The notes under the pieces were generated by a model. The model saw only the letters and a program-made list of their open reading frames with translations, was not told the DNA's origin and did not search any database. From Deltaproteobacteria bacterium (GTDB taxonomy: Bacteria > Desulfobacterota > Binatia > UBA9968): a DNA stretch of 8,004 nucleotides. How positions within the stretch are numbered: position 1 is the stretch's first letter; the number at the start of each line of letters is the position of its first letter. Location: NCBI GenBank assembly GCA_005879435.1, contig VBKX01000412.1:1-8004 (forward strand), given 5' to 3'. The position numbers were made by a program, and so were the translations under genes. Of the stretch, positions 1 through 6,799 are shown piece after piece.

Positions 1-605
1 CCTACACTCTCTTCCGATGCTTTGCCTTTTTTTAACGCCGTGGTGATGATGCCGGTGCCGAGCGGCTTGGTAAGGATCAGCACGTCGCCTTCCTGGACGC
101 CGACGTTGCGAAAGATCTTGTCCGGATGGATCACGCCGGTCACCGCCATGCCGTATTTTATTTCTTCATCGATGATGCTGTGGCCGCCGATGATCACCGC
201 GCCACTTTCCTTGACCTTGTCAGCGCCGCCCTTGAGGATCTCGCCAAGGATCTCGATATCCATCTTGCCTTTGGGGAAGCACACGATATTCATGCACGTC
301 TTGGGATCGCCGCCCATGGCGTAAACGTCGCTCAGCGAGTTCGCCGCCGAGATTTGGCCAAAGATATAGGGGTCATCGACGATCGGCGTGAAGAAATCGA
401 CCGTGTTGACGATCGCAAGGTCAGGGCGCAGTCGATACACCCCGGCGTCGTCGCCGGTTTCGGTGCCGACGAGCATGTCGGAATTCTTGAACTTGGGCAG
501 CTCGTGCAAGACTTGCGCGAGGTCGGCGGGGCCGAGCTTTGCTGCTCAGCCGGCGGCTTTGACCTCTTGCGTCAGGCGCACGGCTTTTCTCTTTTTTAGC
601 ATCAT
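1..605 (-). CDS. selD: Selenide, water dikinase (selenophosphate synthetase), selenocysteine-containing, 3' end outside window
   Basis: SelD makes selenophosphate, the activated selenium donor, from selenide and ATP in the cytoplasm. I translated the minus strand from the ATG at 605-603 (a second ATG follows directly at 602-600; the choice between them is open) and obtained 201 codons before the window ends. Residues 18-23 read A-G-U-A-A-K, where U is an in-frame TGA at 548-546. This matches the catalytic loop of the family: Cys17 and Lys20 in E. coli SelD correspond to U20 and K23 here, with the same spacing. Downstream, the AIR-synthase-like fold is recognisable: TGDDAGVY (50-57), the NTVDFFTPIVDD segment (67-78) and NSLSDVYAMGGDP (89-101), which carry the acidic ATP/metal-binding residues. 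No other stop interrupts the frame. It starts 34 bp after selB ends, so it is probably in the same operon. I see no clear Shine-Dalgarno sequence. The family call is very secure; the Sec reading is strongly supported but not proven. Confidence 0.95.
501..548 (-). promoter_or_regulatory. Candidate bacterial SECIS element with its UGA codon in selD
   Basis: Counting on the mRNA from the U of UGA (548), nucleotides 28-31 (CUCG) pair with 45-48 (CGAG). Above a C-A mismatch, 33-35 (GCA) pair with 41-43 (UGC), closing an AGUCU apical loop at 513-509 on the plus numbering. The loop has a G in its first two positions and starts 32 nt after UGA, within the spacing I recall for bacterial SECIS elements. 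The loop also resembles the AGGUCU loop of E. coli fdhF. A competing 5-bp hairpin with a CCC loop lies at 535-523. The pairing was found by eye; no folding energy was computed. Confidence 0.55.
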
Positions 606-639
606 GATGCGATTACTTTAGTGCGATCAATAGTCAAAT

Positions 640-2574
640 TCAACGCGGCGAGAGCGGCTTTTCGCTCGTCGGTGCAGATTTTAATCGGCGGATGTCGCCG
701 ATCCGAATCGTCAGTCCGTCACGATCGAAGTATTCCAGGAGCGGAATCGTGTACTTTCGGCTGGAGCCGATCAGATCGCGGAACGATGCCGCGGTCATTT
801 CGCCTTTTGCAGTTAAATATTCTTTTAATCTTTGCCTAAGCGTTTCGATGCTGCTCGCCAGGAAATACATGTCAGTGGTGACGCGGACGATCGAGCCGTC
901 TCGTTCCAGCAGGCGGATCACTTCGTTCAAACGCGGGCGCGGCACGCCGGCCTGCTTTTCGATCTCTTTCAGATCCGGCGGCGCCAGCGGTTGCTCGCCG
1001 AGAAGTTTTTTGATTTTGTCCATCAGTGTCTTTTCTTGACCGCCGAGCTGGACGCGATGGCCGGCGAGGCGAAGGAGATTTTCTTCCTTGGCGATCAGCT
1101 TTTCTTCGATCATGGTGTCGACGAGCAAGCGAAAAATCTTCGGTGACAATTCATAAACCAGCTTGCCGCGCAATTCTTCCATGTCCATCCCAGGCAGGAG
1201 CGAATGACCGGCGTGAAAGTCCTTTAACGATTGGACGATTTGTTCGTTGATGCGCCGCCACTTTTGTTCGGTGGTGTAAACTTTTTCACCTTCCGCGTTC
1301 AAGACACGCAGCGGTTTCATCGTGTCGATGGCATCGCGCATCTGTTCTTCTCTGAAGTTGAGAAATTGATGAATCGCGTCAATCGGTGCCGCGAACAATT
1401 CGCTGCCGTCGATAAAGGCTTGAGTGAGCGTCGTTATGTCGCCGTGGTGCAACGCTTCCAGCCGGTTACTCAGCTCGCGATCACTCCGTTTGTGGCGTTT
1501 CGCCCAGGGATTGATCACCAGCCCGCCCGCCAAAGTTCGCCGCGCAGTCTCGTCCCGCACGATGAAATGGTCGCCGCGCAAGACCAGCAGCGGCTCGTTG
1601 AGCATGACTTGGCAATAGGCCGATTGTTTGGGCTCGATTTTTTCCGTGTTACCGAGGACGACAATTTTGCCGAGGCGTTCCGCAGTGCCGAGATGAATGC
1701 GCACTCGTTGATGATTTTTGATGCCCTTGGCCGCCGCCGGCCGGACTTCCAGAAATGCATCGAAGCGATCCGATGTCAGCGCCAGCTTTTCGTGGCAGAT
1801 CACCTGGCCGCGCTCGATCGAGGCGCGCTCGGGACCGGTGAGATTGATCGCTACCCGTTGTCCCCATACCGCCGTGTCGACGGGTTTGCCGTGAACTTGC
1901 AGGCTGCGCACGCGAAAAAGATAATCGCCCGGCAGGCAGCGCACTTGCTCGCCGACTTTGACTTCGCCGCTGAGCGCCGTGCCCGTAACGACGACGCCGT
2001 GCCCTTGCAGGACGAAGGCGCGGTCGACGGGCAGGCGAAAGTAACCGTTCGGCGCGGTCTTGGCGTGGCTTTTCAAAAGTTCGGCGATGCGTTCTTTGAG
2101 TTCAGGAATTCCTTGGCGGGTAACCGACGAAACGGCAATCTTCGGCGAATTTTCCAGCGTCGTGCCAAGAGTCAAGATATCGATGTCTTCCTCGATGTCG
2201 GCGATCCGGGCAGGCGAAACCAAATCCGCTTTGGTAATCACAAAAAGCGCAAGCTTGATGCCGAGTAGATGAACGATGTCCAAGTGCTCTTCGGTCTGCG
2301 GCATGACGCCGTCGTCGGCGGCGACGGTGAAGAGCACGAGATCGATGCCATGCGCGCCGGCGAGCATGTTCTTGATAAAACGCTCGTGGCCGGGCACGTC
2401 GACGATGCCCGCCGAAGTCCCGTCGAGCAGATCGAGATGGGCGAAACCGAGATCGATGGAGATGCCGCGTTCTTTTTCTTCCTTGAGCCGGTCGGTGTCC
2501 GTGCCGGTGAGCGCCTTGATCAGGCTGGTTTTACCGTGGTCGATGTGGCCGGCGGTGCCGATGATGTAGGGCAT
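640..2574 (-). CDS. selB: Selenocysteine-specific translation elongation factor SelB
   Basis: SelB is the GTPase that carries selenocysteyl-tRNA to the ribosome and recognises the SECIS hairpin after UGA. The 644-residue product is close to the known long bacterial form (about 614-634 residues). The G domain is intact: P-loop GHIDHGKT at 9-16, switch I region RGISIDLG at 36-43, DVPGH at 59-63 and TKAD at 114-117. EF-Tu-like barrel domains follow, starting around residue 175. The C-terminal third, from about residue 380, matches the winged-helix array that binds SECIS RNA; a wing-like stretch such as RDGSIVRVTTDMYFL lies near residue 575. The ATG start gives the standard short MPYIIGTAGHIDHGK N-terminus, although no strong Shine-Dalgarno sequence precedes it. 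It lies between selA (138-bp gap with a palindromic repeat) and selD (34-bp gap), same strand. No frameshift or missing motif was seen. Confidence 0.97.
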   Translation of the reverse strand: MPYIIGTAGHIDHGKTSLIKALTGTDTDRLKEEKERGISIDLGFAHLDLLDGTSAGIVDVPGHERFIKNMLAGAHGIDLVLFTVAADDGVMPQTEEHLDIVHLLGIKLALFVITKADLVSPARIADIEEDIDILTLGTTLENSPKIAVSSVTRQGIPELKERIAELLKSHAKTAPNGYFRLPVDRAFVLQGHGVVVTGTALSGEVKVGEQVRCLPGDYLFRVRSLQVHGKPVDTAVWGQRVAINLTGPERASIERGQVICHEKLALTSDRFDAFLEVRPAAAKGIKNHQRVRIHLGTAERLGKIVVLGNTEKIEPKQSAYCQVMLNEPLLVLRGDHFIVRDETARRTLAGGLVINPWAKRHKRSDRELSNRLEALHHGDITTLTQAFIDGSELFAAPIDAIHQFLNFREEQMRDAIDTMKPLRVLNAEGEKVYTTEQKWRRINEQIVQSLKDFHAGHSLLPGMDMEELRGKLVYELSPKIFRLLVDTMIEEKLIAKEENLLRLAGHRVQLGGQEKTLMDKIKKLLGEQPLAPPDLKEIEKQAGVPRPRLNEVIRLLERDGSIVRVTTDMYFLASSIETLRQRLKEYLTAKGEMTAASFRDLIGSSRKYTIPLLEYFDRDGLTIRIGDIRRLKSAPTSEKPLSPR

Positions 2575-2584
2575 CTTTAGGTCG

Positions 2585-2677
2585 GTTCAAAGTTTAAGGT
2601 TCAACGTTCGACGTTTGACGGTCTCCAAACACAATTCCTGACTTTGAACCTTGAACGTTGAACCTTGAACATTGAAC
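2585..2677. repeat. Palindromic array of 7-bp units between selA and selB
   Basis: The left arm (2585-2619) is five consecutive heptamers of form GTTYRAN: GTTCAAA, GTTTAAG, GTTCAAC, GTTCGAC, GTTTGAC. The right arm (2643-2677) is five heptamers of form NTTGAAC: TTTGAAC, CTTGAAC, GTTGAAC, CTTGAAC, ATTGAAC. The arms are near-perfect reverse complements over their outer four units, with an uninterrupted 14-base match in the middle, and are separated by 22 bp. In the selA-selB transcript this would form a long imperfect hairpin. No T-tract follows on either strand, so a classical intrinsic terminator is unlikely. Function is unknown. Confidence 0.9.
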
Positions 2678-2711
2678 GAGTAAGTGCCGTCATGGCTGCG
2701 AAATTGTGAAG

Positions 2712-4115
2712 TCACTGCGAGATCTCGGCACGATTAAAATTTGGGACGAGCTCCAGCGGGTCGAAGATTGTTCTCAAATCGAGCAAAAATCGGTCCTCTT
2801 TGATCCGGCCGATGATCGGCGGATTGGCCGTGCGGAATTTTTGCGCGATGGTGTTGGCGGTGAGTTTCGGGTTGGCGACGCTGACGACGACCGTCGGTAG
2901 CTCTTCGGTCGGCAGAGCACCGCTGCCGATTTGTGCCGTTGAGTCTTCGAGTTGGATTTGGAATTCGGCGCCAAGCGCTACCTGAAGCTTGGGCAATAAC
3001 TGTTCACCGGTCGCGCGAATTTCTTCGACAGATCGGGTAAAAGCTCGAAGCGTGGGAATTTCTTCGACGATGTTTGGCGACTGACGATAACGGCGCAAGG
3101 TTGCTTCGAGCGCGGCTAATGTCAGCTTGCCACAGCGCAGCGCGCGCTGCAGATGATTTTTGTTCATCTTGTCGATCAAATCTTTTTTCCCAACCATCAA
3201 GCCCGCTTGCGGGCCGCCGAGGATCTTGTCGCCGCTAAAGGTCACGACACTCGCTCCGGCTTGAATTCTTTCCGCGACGATTGGTTCCTTGGACAAGCCG
3301 TGCTGGCTTAGATCGATAAAAGCGCCGCTGCCAAGATCCTCCATTACCGGCAGGTTATGCTTTTTACCGATGGCGACGAGCTCTTCCAGCGTCACTTCGG
3401 CGGTGAAGCCGACAACTTTATAATTGCTCGTGTGGACTTTGAGTAGCAGCGCGGTTTTTTCATGGATAGCGTTTTCATAGTCGGCCGGATGGGTGCGATT
3501 GGTCGCGCCGACTTCACGCAGGACGGCGCCGCTTTTGGCCATGATCTCGGGAATGCGAAAGGCGCCGCCGATCTCGATCAGCTCGCCGCGCGAGACGATC
3601 ACTTCTTTGCCTTCGGCCAAGGTATTCAAGCCGAGCAATACCGCGGCGGCGTTGTTGTTCACCACCGTGGCAGCTTCGGCGCCGGTAAGCTCGGTCAATA
3701 GCTTTTCGAGCGTCTCCTCGCGCTTGCCGCGTTTGCCGGCGGCGAGGTCGTATTCCAGATTGATTGGATGATCGGCTACGGCCAACATCGCATCGATGGC
3801 TGCTTGCGAGAGCAAGGCCCGCCCTAAGTTGGTATGAAGGATCGTGCCGGTGGCGTTGACGACGCGCCTGTGGCTGGGCTGGCTGTCGGTAACAATGCGC
3901 ATATCGAGCCGCGCGATAATTGTGTCTTCGCCCAAATCGATGGTTTGGCCGTGGCCTTGTCTAATCTCCCCGCGAATCTGATCGAGCACGGCGCGGCATT
4001 GTTCTATGACATATTCCCGATTGTAGCGCGTCAGCAACGCTTCGCAGCGCGCATGTTTGAGCAGACGATCGATGGATGGAAGCTCGCGCAAAAGAGTGGC
4101 GGTCTGATCGGCCAT
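2712..4115 (-). CDS. selA: L-seryl-tRNA(Sec) selenium transferase SelA
   Basis: SelA is the PLP-dependent enzyme that converts Ser-tRNA(Sec) to Sec-tRNA(Sec) using selenophosphate. From the ATG at 4115-4113 the product is 467 residues, close to the 463 of E. coli SelA, and its start MADQTATLLRELPSIDRLL lines up with the E. coli N-terminus (ELPSIDRLL against QLPAIDRLL). The PLP lysine is K297 in FSGDKILGGPQAG. Other family blocks are NATGTILHTNLGRA (87-100), VNNNAAAVLLGLN (152-164), SRGELIEIGGAFRIPE (175-190) and HTSNYKVVGFT (228-238). The frame stays open upstream to a TTG at 4208, but those 31 extra residues have no family counterpart and overlap a promoter-like sequence, so I reject that start. 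No convincing Shine-Dalgarno precedes 4115. It is the first gene of the selA-selB-selD set. All catalytic motifs are present. Confidence 0.97.
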   Translation of the reverse strand: MADQTATLLRELPSIDRLLKHARCEALLTRYNREYVIEQCRAVLDQIRGEIRQGHGQTIDLGEDTIIARLDMRIVTDSQPSHRRVVNATGTILHTNLGRALLSQAAIDAMLAVADHPINLEYDLAAGKRGKREETLEKLLTELTGAEAATVVNNNAAAVLLGLNTLAEGKEVIVSRGELIEIGGAFRIPEIMAKSGAVLREVGATNRTHPADYENAIHEKTALLLKVHTSNYKVVGFTAEVTLEELVAIGKKHNLPVMEDLGSGAFIDLSQHGLSKEPIVAERIQAGASVVTFSGDKILGGPQAGLMVGKKDLIDKMNKNHLQRALRCGKLTLAALEATLRRYRQSPNIVEEIPTLRAFTRSVEEIRATGEQLLPKLQVALGAEFQIQLEDSTAQIGSGALPTEELPTVVVSVANPKLTANTIAQKFRTANPPIIGRIKEDRFLLDLRTIFDPLELVPNFNRAEISQ

Positions 4116-4195
4116 GGAGAAAATCAGATTTACACAGGGAAGAAGCAAATTCAACATGACTTTTTCGCAGAGAATCGGCGCGTCGTTGTCGTTCG

Positions 4196-4210
4196 TCTTG
4201 TTTGACAAGA
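4196..4210. promoter_or_regulatory. Short inverted repeat in the divergent intergenic region, possible operator
   Basis: TCTTGT, a three-base spacer TTG, then ACAAGA forms perfect 6-bp arms. The repeat covers the -35 box of the plus-strand promoter candidate and lies upstream of selA, a sensible place for a repressor site. A repeat this short is expected about twice by chance in a window this size, so the call is weak. Confidence 0.2.
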
Positions 4211-4230
4211 GCCGTCAGCTTCCATAAAGT
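4202..4230 (+). promoter_or_regulatory. Candidate sigma70-type promoter for the hypothetical gene and possibly hyuAB
   Basis: A perfect TTGACA -35 box at 4202-4207 is followed after exactly 17 bp by TAAAGT at 4225-4230, which matches TATAAT at four of six positions. Transcription would start near 4237, about 30 nt before the ATG at 4268. This geometry fits that ATG and argues against a longer reading frame starting at the TTG at 4202. No other plus-strand promoter of this quality was seen in the gap. Confidence 0.45.
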
Positions 4231-4267
4231 TTCTGCGCGAGGCACGCGCTCGCTCAACCGACCCGAG

Positions 4268-4633
4268 ATGGATCATCCCGCCGAAACTAGAACTGTTTTT
4301 CAACGCAAAGATCCTCGCGCAGCGGTTATGGAATTATTGCGCCGCCGCAACAAACAAGCGCGCTTCATGACCGAATTGCGGGCTTCGCTGGCGCGTTACG
4401 GGATCAATACGGAAGAAGGCGATCGCGCTCTAGCGGAGCTGGAGTCCGAACGAGTCGTGATGATCCGTGACAATTTCTGCGCCGATCCGCATCTGACCGG
4501 CGTCGACCTGCGAGTTGTCGCGCTGGTGGAGCGCGTCGATGGCGGCGATCCGCATAGGAGCGCGATTCGCTTGATCGACGAAGCCTGGAACAAATGGATG
4601 AGCGAGTATCTCGCCAACCACCGGTGCGGATGA
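4268..4633 (+). CDS. Hypothetical small protein, possibly winged-helix-like
   Basis: I do not recognise this 121-residue soluble protein. It has no signal peptide, no membrane segment and only one cysteine pair-like feature worth noting (C60 region and the near-terminal C). The sequence is rich in charged residues. Residues 15-55 look helical (DPRAAVMELLRRRNKQARF, then TELRASLARYG and EEGDRALAELESE), followed by a hydrophobic strand-turn-strand (RVVMIRDNFCADPHLTGVDLRVVALVE). This helix-helix-helix-wing order suggests a winged-helix fold, which is inference only. A C-terminal helix (AIRLIDEAWNKWMSEYL) ends the protein. The ATG at 4268 is preferred over the TTG at 4202 because the latter lies in a probable -35 box and its extension overlaps the selA upstream region. 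Only a weak GAG precedes the ATG. It lies 99 bp upstream of hyuA on the same strand, so a regulatory or accessory role for hyuAB is possible. Confidence 0.7.
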   Translation: MDHPAETRTVFQRKDPRAAVMELLRRRNKQARFMTELRASLARYGINTEEGDRALAELESERVVMIRDNFCADPHLTGVDLRVVALVERVDGGDPHRSAIRLIDEAWNKWMSEYLANHRCG

Positions 4634-4640
4634 AACAACT

Positions 4641-4711
4641 TGGAATAATGGAGTAATGGAATGGTGGAGTGATGGGTCTAGCCCCAATACTCCAGGACTC
4701 CATCACTCCAA
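4641..4711. repeat. Palindromic array of 8-bp units upstream of hyuA
   Basis: The left arm holds octamers beginning with TGGA at 4641, 4649, 4657 and 4665 (TGGAATAA, TGGAGTAA, TGGAATGG, TGGAGTGA) and ends in TGGG at 4673-4676. The right arm carries ACTCCA at 4689, 4697 and 4705, also spaced by 8 bp. Aligned as reverse complements the arms agree at about 22 of 28 positions around a short centre (4677-4681). In RNA this would be a hairpin ending about 11 nt before the hyuA Shine-Dalgarno sequence. There is no U-tract typical of a terminator. Confidence 0.85.
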
Positions 4712-4722
4712 TCTTTGTGACT

Positions 4723-4727
4723 GGAGG
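4723..4727 (+). promoter_or_regulatory. Shine-Dalgarno sequence that fixes the TTG start of hyuA
   Basis: GGAGG lies 5 bp before TTG at 4733-4735, the strongest ribosome binding site in the window. It supports TTG initiation, which puts the conserved DIGGTFTD motif at residues 6-13 as usual for the family. Confidence 0.75.
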
Positions 4728-4732
4728 ATAGC

Positions 4733-6790
4733 TTGCGCGTAGCAGTTGATATCGGCGGAACATTTACCGACGTGGTCGTGTTTGACGAAGCGAACAGTTC
4801 GCTGGCTTTGGCGAAAGCATTGTCAACGCCGGCGGAGCTGGCGCGCGGGGTGTTGGAAGGTTTGACCAAGGCTGCTGTTCGCTTCCCCGACGTGTCGACC
4901 TTGATTCACGGCTCCACGGTGGTGGTCAATGCGATCATCGAACGCAATGGCGCCAAGACCGCGCTGGTGACGACTAAAGGTTTCCGTGACGTCTACGAGA
5001 TCGGCCGCATCAACCGCCCCGAGTCTTTCAACCCGCGTTTTCATAAGCACCGTCCGCTGGTGCCGCGGGAAAATATTTTCGAAGTCACCGAGCGTAGGCT
5101 CGCCGACGGTTCGGTGCGCACGCCCTTTGACGAACAGGAAGCGCGTGAGGTGGCGCGCATCATCAAAGAAGAAGGATTCGAAGCGGTGGCTGTGCTGTTT
5201 CTGCATTCCTATCGCGCGCCTGAGCATGAGATCCACATGTGCGAGATCCTGCGCGAAACCGATCCCAATTTATTTTTGAGCGCGTCCCACGAGCTGTCGC
5301 GCGAATATCGCGAATACGAACGCACTTCGACTGTCGCGGCCAACGCCTACGTCGGACCGAAAGTAAGCCAATACTTGGGTGATCTCGAACGACGGCTGCG
5401 CGATAACAAATTTCGCGGCAATCTCATGATCATGCAGTCCAACGGCGGCTTGTCCGACGTCGACATGGCGCGGCGCCAGTGCATTCAAATGATGGAGTCG
5501 GGACCGGCCGGGGGCGTGGTCGGCTCGATGGCGCTCTGCGAATTGCTCGATCTCGACGCCGCGATCGCGTTCGATATGGGCGGAACGACCGCCAAAGCCA
5601 GCGTCATTCGGCGCGGCGAGCCGAGCTTGTCTCCGGATTACTTCATCGGCGGCTACAACGAAGGGCTCGCGGTGCGTATTCCCGTTCTCGACATCATCGA
5701 AGTGGGCACCGGCGGCGGCAGCATCGCGTGGCTCGATGAAGGCGGCGGTCTGCACGTCGGTCCGCGCAGCGCCGGCGCGGAACCCGGGCCGGCGAGCTAC
5801 GGACGCGGCGGAAGCGAACCGACGGTCACGGATGCGAACGTTATCCTCGGCCGACTCTCGCCCGAGCGCTTTCTCGGTGGCGAAATGCGCTTGGATCGAA
5901 GCGCCGCGGAAAAATCGTTGCGCGAACGGATCGCGCAACCGCTTGACGTAAATCTCGAACGTGCGGCCTCGGGGATGCTGCAGGTCGCCACCTCGGCGAT
6001 GGCCAACGCGGTGCGTCACGTGACGCTCGAGCGCGGCCTCGACCCGCGCGATTTTACGCTGGTTGCCTACGGCGGCGGCGGACCGCTGCACGCCGCGTCG
6101 GTGGCGAAAGAATTGTCGATCGGGAAAATAATTATTCCGAGCGCGCCGGGCCATTTCTCCGCGCTTGGCATGCTGATGGCCGATCTGCGGCGCGACTACG
6201 TGCAGACGCTTTTCGAACGCATGGACGACCTGGAGATGTTCCAACTGGAAGATCAGTTCAAGAAGCTAGAAGACGAAGGGCGAGCGGCGCTCGAGGCCTC
6301 GGGCATTCCCACTGATCGGATCGTCTTCGAGCGCGCCGCCGACATGCGCTACGTCGGTCAGGAGCACGCGGTGGCGGTGCGCATGCCGGCTAAGGTCGGT
6401 GATGAAACCGCGCGCGCTGAGATCAAACGCCTTTTCGACGAGGCCCATGAGCTGCGCTACAGCCACAGCGCGCCGGAAGAGTCGGCCGACATCGTGAGTT
6501 TGCGCGTTTCCGCGATCGGACGGCTTCGCAAGCCGCAGTTTGGCCAAATCGCTGCCGGTGAAAAAACGCCTTCGTCAAATGCTCGGCGCGGAACTCGCAT
6601 GGTCATCTTCGAAGGCGCGGGCGCCGTGGAGGCGCCGGTTTGGGACCGAACCAAGCTGCTCCAAAATAACATGATTGCCGGTCCGGCGATCATCGAGGAG
6701 GCGGCGTCAACGACGGTGGTCGAGCCCGGCGACACGGTGACGGTCAACGAGTTTGGCCACCTAATCATGCAACTCGGAAGCGCCCAATAA
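4733..6790 (+). CDS. hyuA: Hydantoinase/5-oxoprolinase family protein, A-type (ATP-binding) subunit
   Basis: This is the ATP-dependent subunit of a HyuA/HyuB enzyme, the family that includes N-methylhydantoinase, 5-oxoprolinase and the acetone and acetophenone carboxylases. The 685 residues match the usual 650-720. The N-terminal ASKHA-type phosphate loop DIGGTFTD is at 6-13, followed by HGSTVVVNAIIERNGAKT (59-76) and TTKGFRDVYEIGR (80-92). The second phosphate motif FDMGGTT is at 280-286, then VGTGGGSIAWLDEGG (324-338), the GPRSAGAEPGPASYG block and AYGGGGPLHA (445-454). The C-terminal part carries the usual beta-rich domain. Translation starts at TTG with a strong Shine-Dalgarno sequence. 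It is followed after 89 bp by hyuB, and the pair presumably forms a complex. ATP likely phosphorylates a carbonyl or carboxyl of the substrate. Substrate cannot be told from sequence. All expected motifs are present and nothing looks broken. Confidence 0.95.
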   Translation: MRVAVDIGGTFTDVVVFDEANSSLALAKALSTPAELARGVLEGLTKAAVRFPDVSTLIHGSTVVVNAIIERNGAKTALVTTKGFRDVYEIGRINRPESFNPRFHKHRPLVPRENIFEVTERRLADGSVRTPFDEQEAREVARIIKEEGFEAVAVLFLHSYRAPEHEIHMCEILRETDPNLFLSASHELSREYREYERTSTVAANAYVGPKVSQYLGDLERRLRDNKFRGNLMIMQSNGGLSDVDMARRQCIQMMESGPAGGVVGSMALCELLDLDAAIAFDMGGTTAKASVIRRGEPSLSPDYFIGGYNEGLAVRIPVLDIIEVGTGGGSIAWLDEGGGLHVGPRSAGAEPGPASYGRGGSEPTVTDANVILGRLSPERFLGGEMRLDRSAAEKSLRERIAQPLDVNLERAASGMLQVATSAMANAVRHVTLERGLDPRDFTLVAYGGGGPLHAASVAKELSIGKIIIPSAPGHFSALGMLMADLRRDYVQTLFERMDDLEMFQLEDQFKKLEDEGRAALEASGIPTDRIVFERAADMRYVGQEHAVAVRMPAKVGDETARAEIKRLFDEAHELRYSHSAPEESADIVSLRVSAIGRLRKPQFGQIAAGEKTPSSNARRGTRMVIFEGAGAVEAPVWDRTKLLQNNMIAGPAIIEEAASTTVVEPGDTVTVNEFGHLIMQLGSAQ

Positions 6791-6799
6791 GCGTGCGCC

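Noticed and set aside
1..20. The first bases resemble part of an Illumina adapter (CTACAC...CTCTTCCGAT).
   Set aside because: On the minus strand these bases continue the selD frame as ASEESV after LKKGK, a normal SelD continuation, so they are coding sequence rather than adapter.
591..597. A AAA AAG slippery heptamer three codons into selD, like the dnaX frameshift site.
   Set aside because: There is no role for a frameshift so close to the start, no obvious stimulatory structure directly after it, and the zero frame gives the correct SelD protein.
126..599. A 157-codon plus-strand open frame at the left end.
   Set aside because: It is antisense to selD, whose conserved motifs run the full length of this stretch on the minus strand.
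599..610. A perfect 12-bp palindrome (GCATCATGATGC) over the selD start codons.
   Set aside because: About two perfect 12-bp palindromes are expected by chance in a window of this size, and the double ATG explains most of it.
1231..2268. A 345-codon plus-strand open frame antisense to selB.
   Set aside because: It is a codon-bias shadow of selB. The product has no recognisable motif, and selB on the other strand has all its motifs intact.
2621..2642. The heptamer palindrome as an intrinsic terminator of selA.
   Set aside because: Neither strand has a T-tract after the hairpin, the loop is 22 bases long, and selB and selD continue in the same direction.
2575..2711. A tRNA(Sec) gene (selC) hidden in the gaps beside the sel genes.
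   Set aside because: No gap shows a tRNA-like acceptor and T-arm; the longer gaps are filled by repeats or the divergent promoter region.
4127..4154. TTGAAT and TAAATC with a 16-bp spacer on the minus strand, as a promoter for selA.
   Set aside because: The -10 box matches at only three of six positions and transcription would start about 5 nt before the ATG, so support is too weak to annotate.
5270..6244. A 324-codon minus-strand open frame antisense to hyuA.
   Set aside because: It is another shadow; its composition is rich in R, H, A and D with no domain, and it lies wholly inside a well-conserved hyuA.
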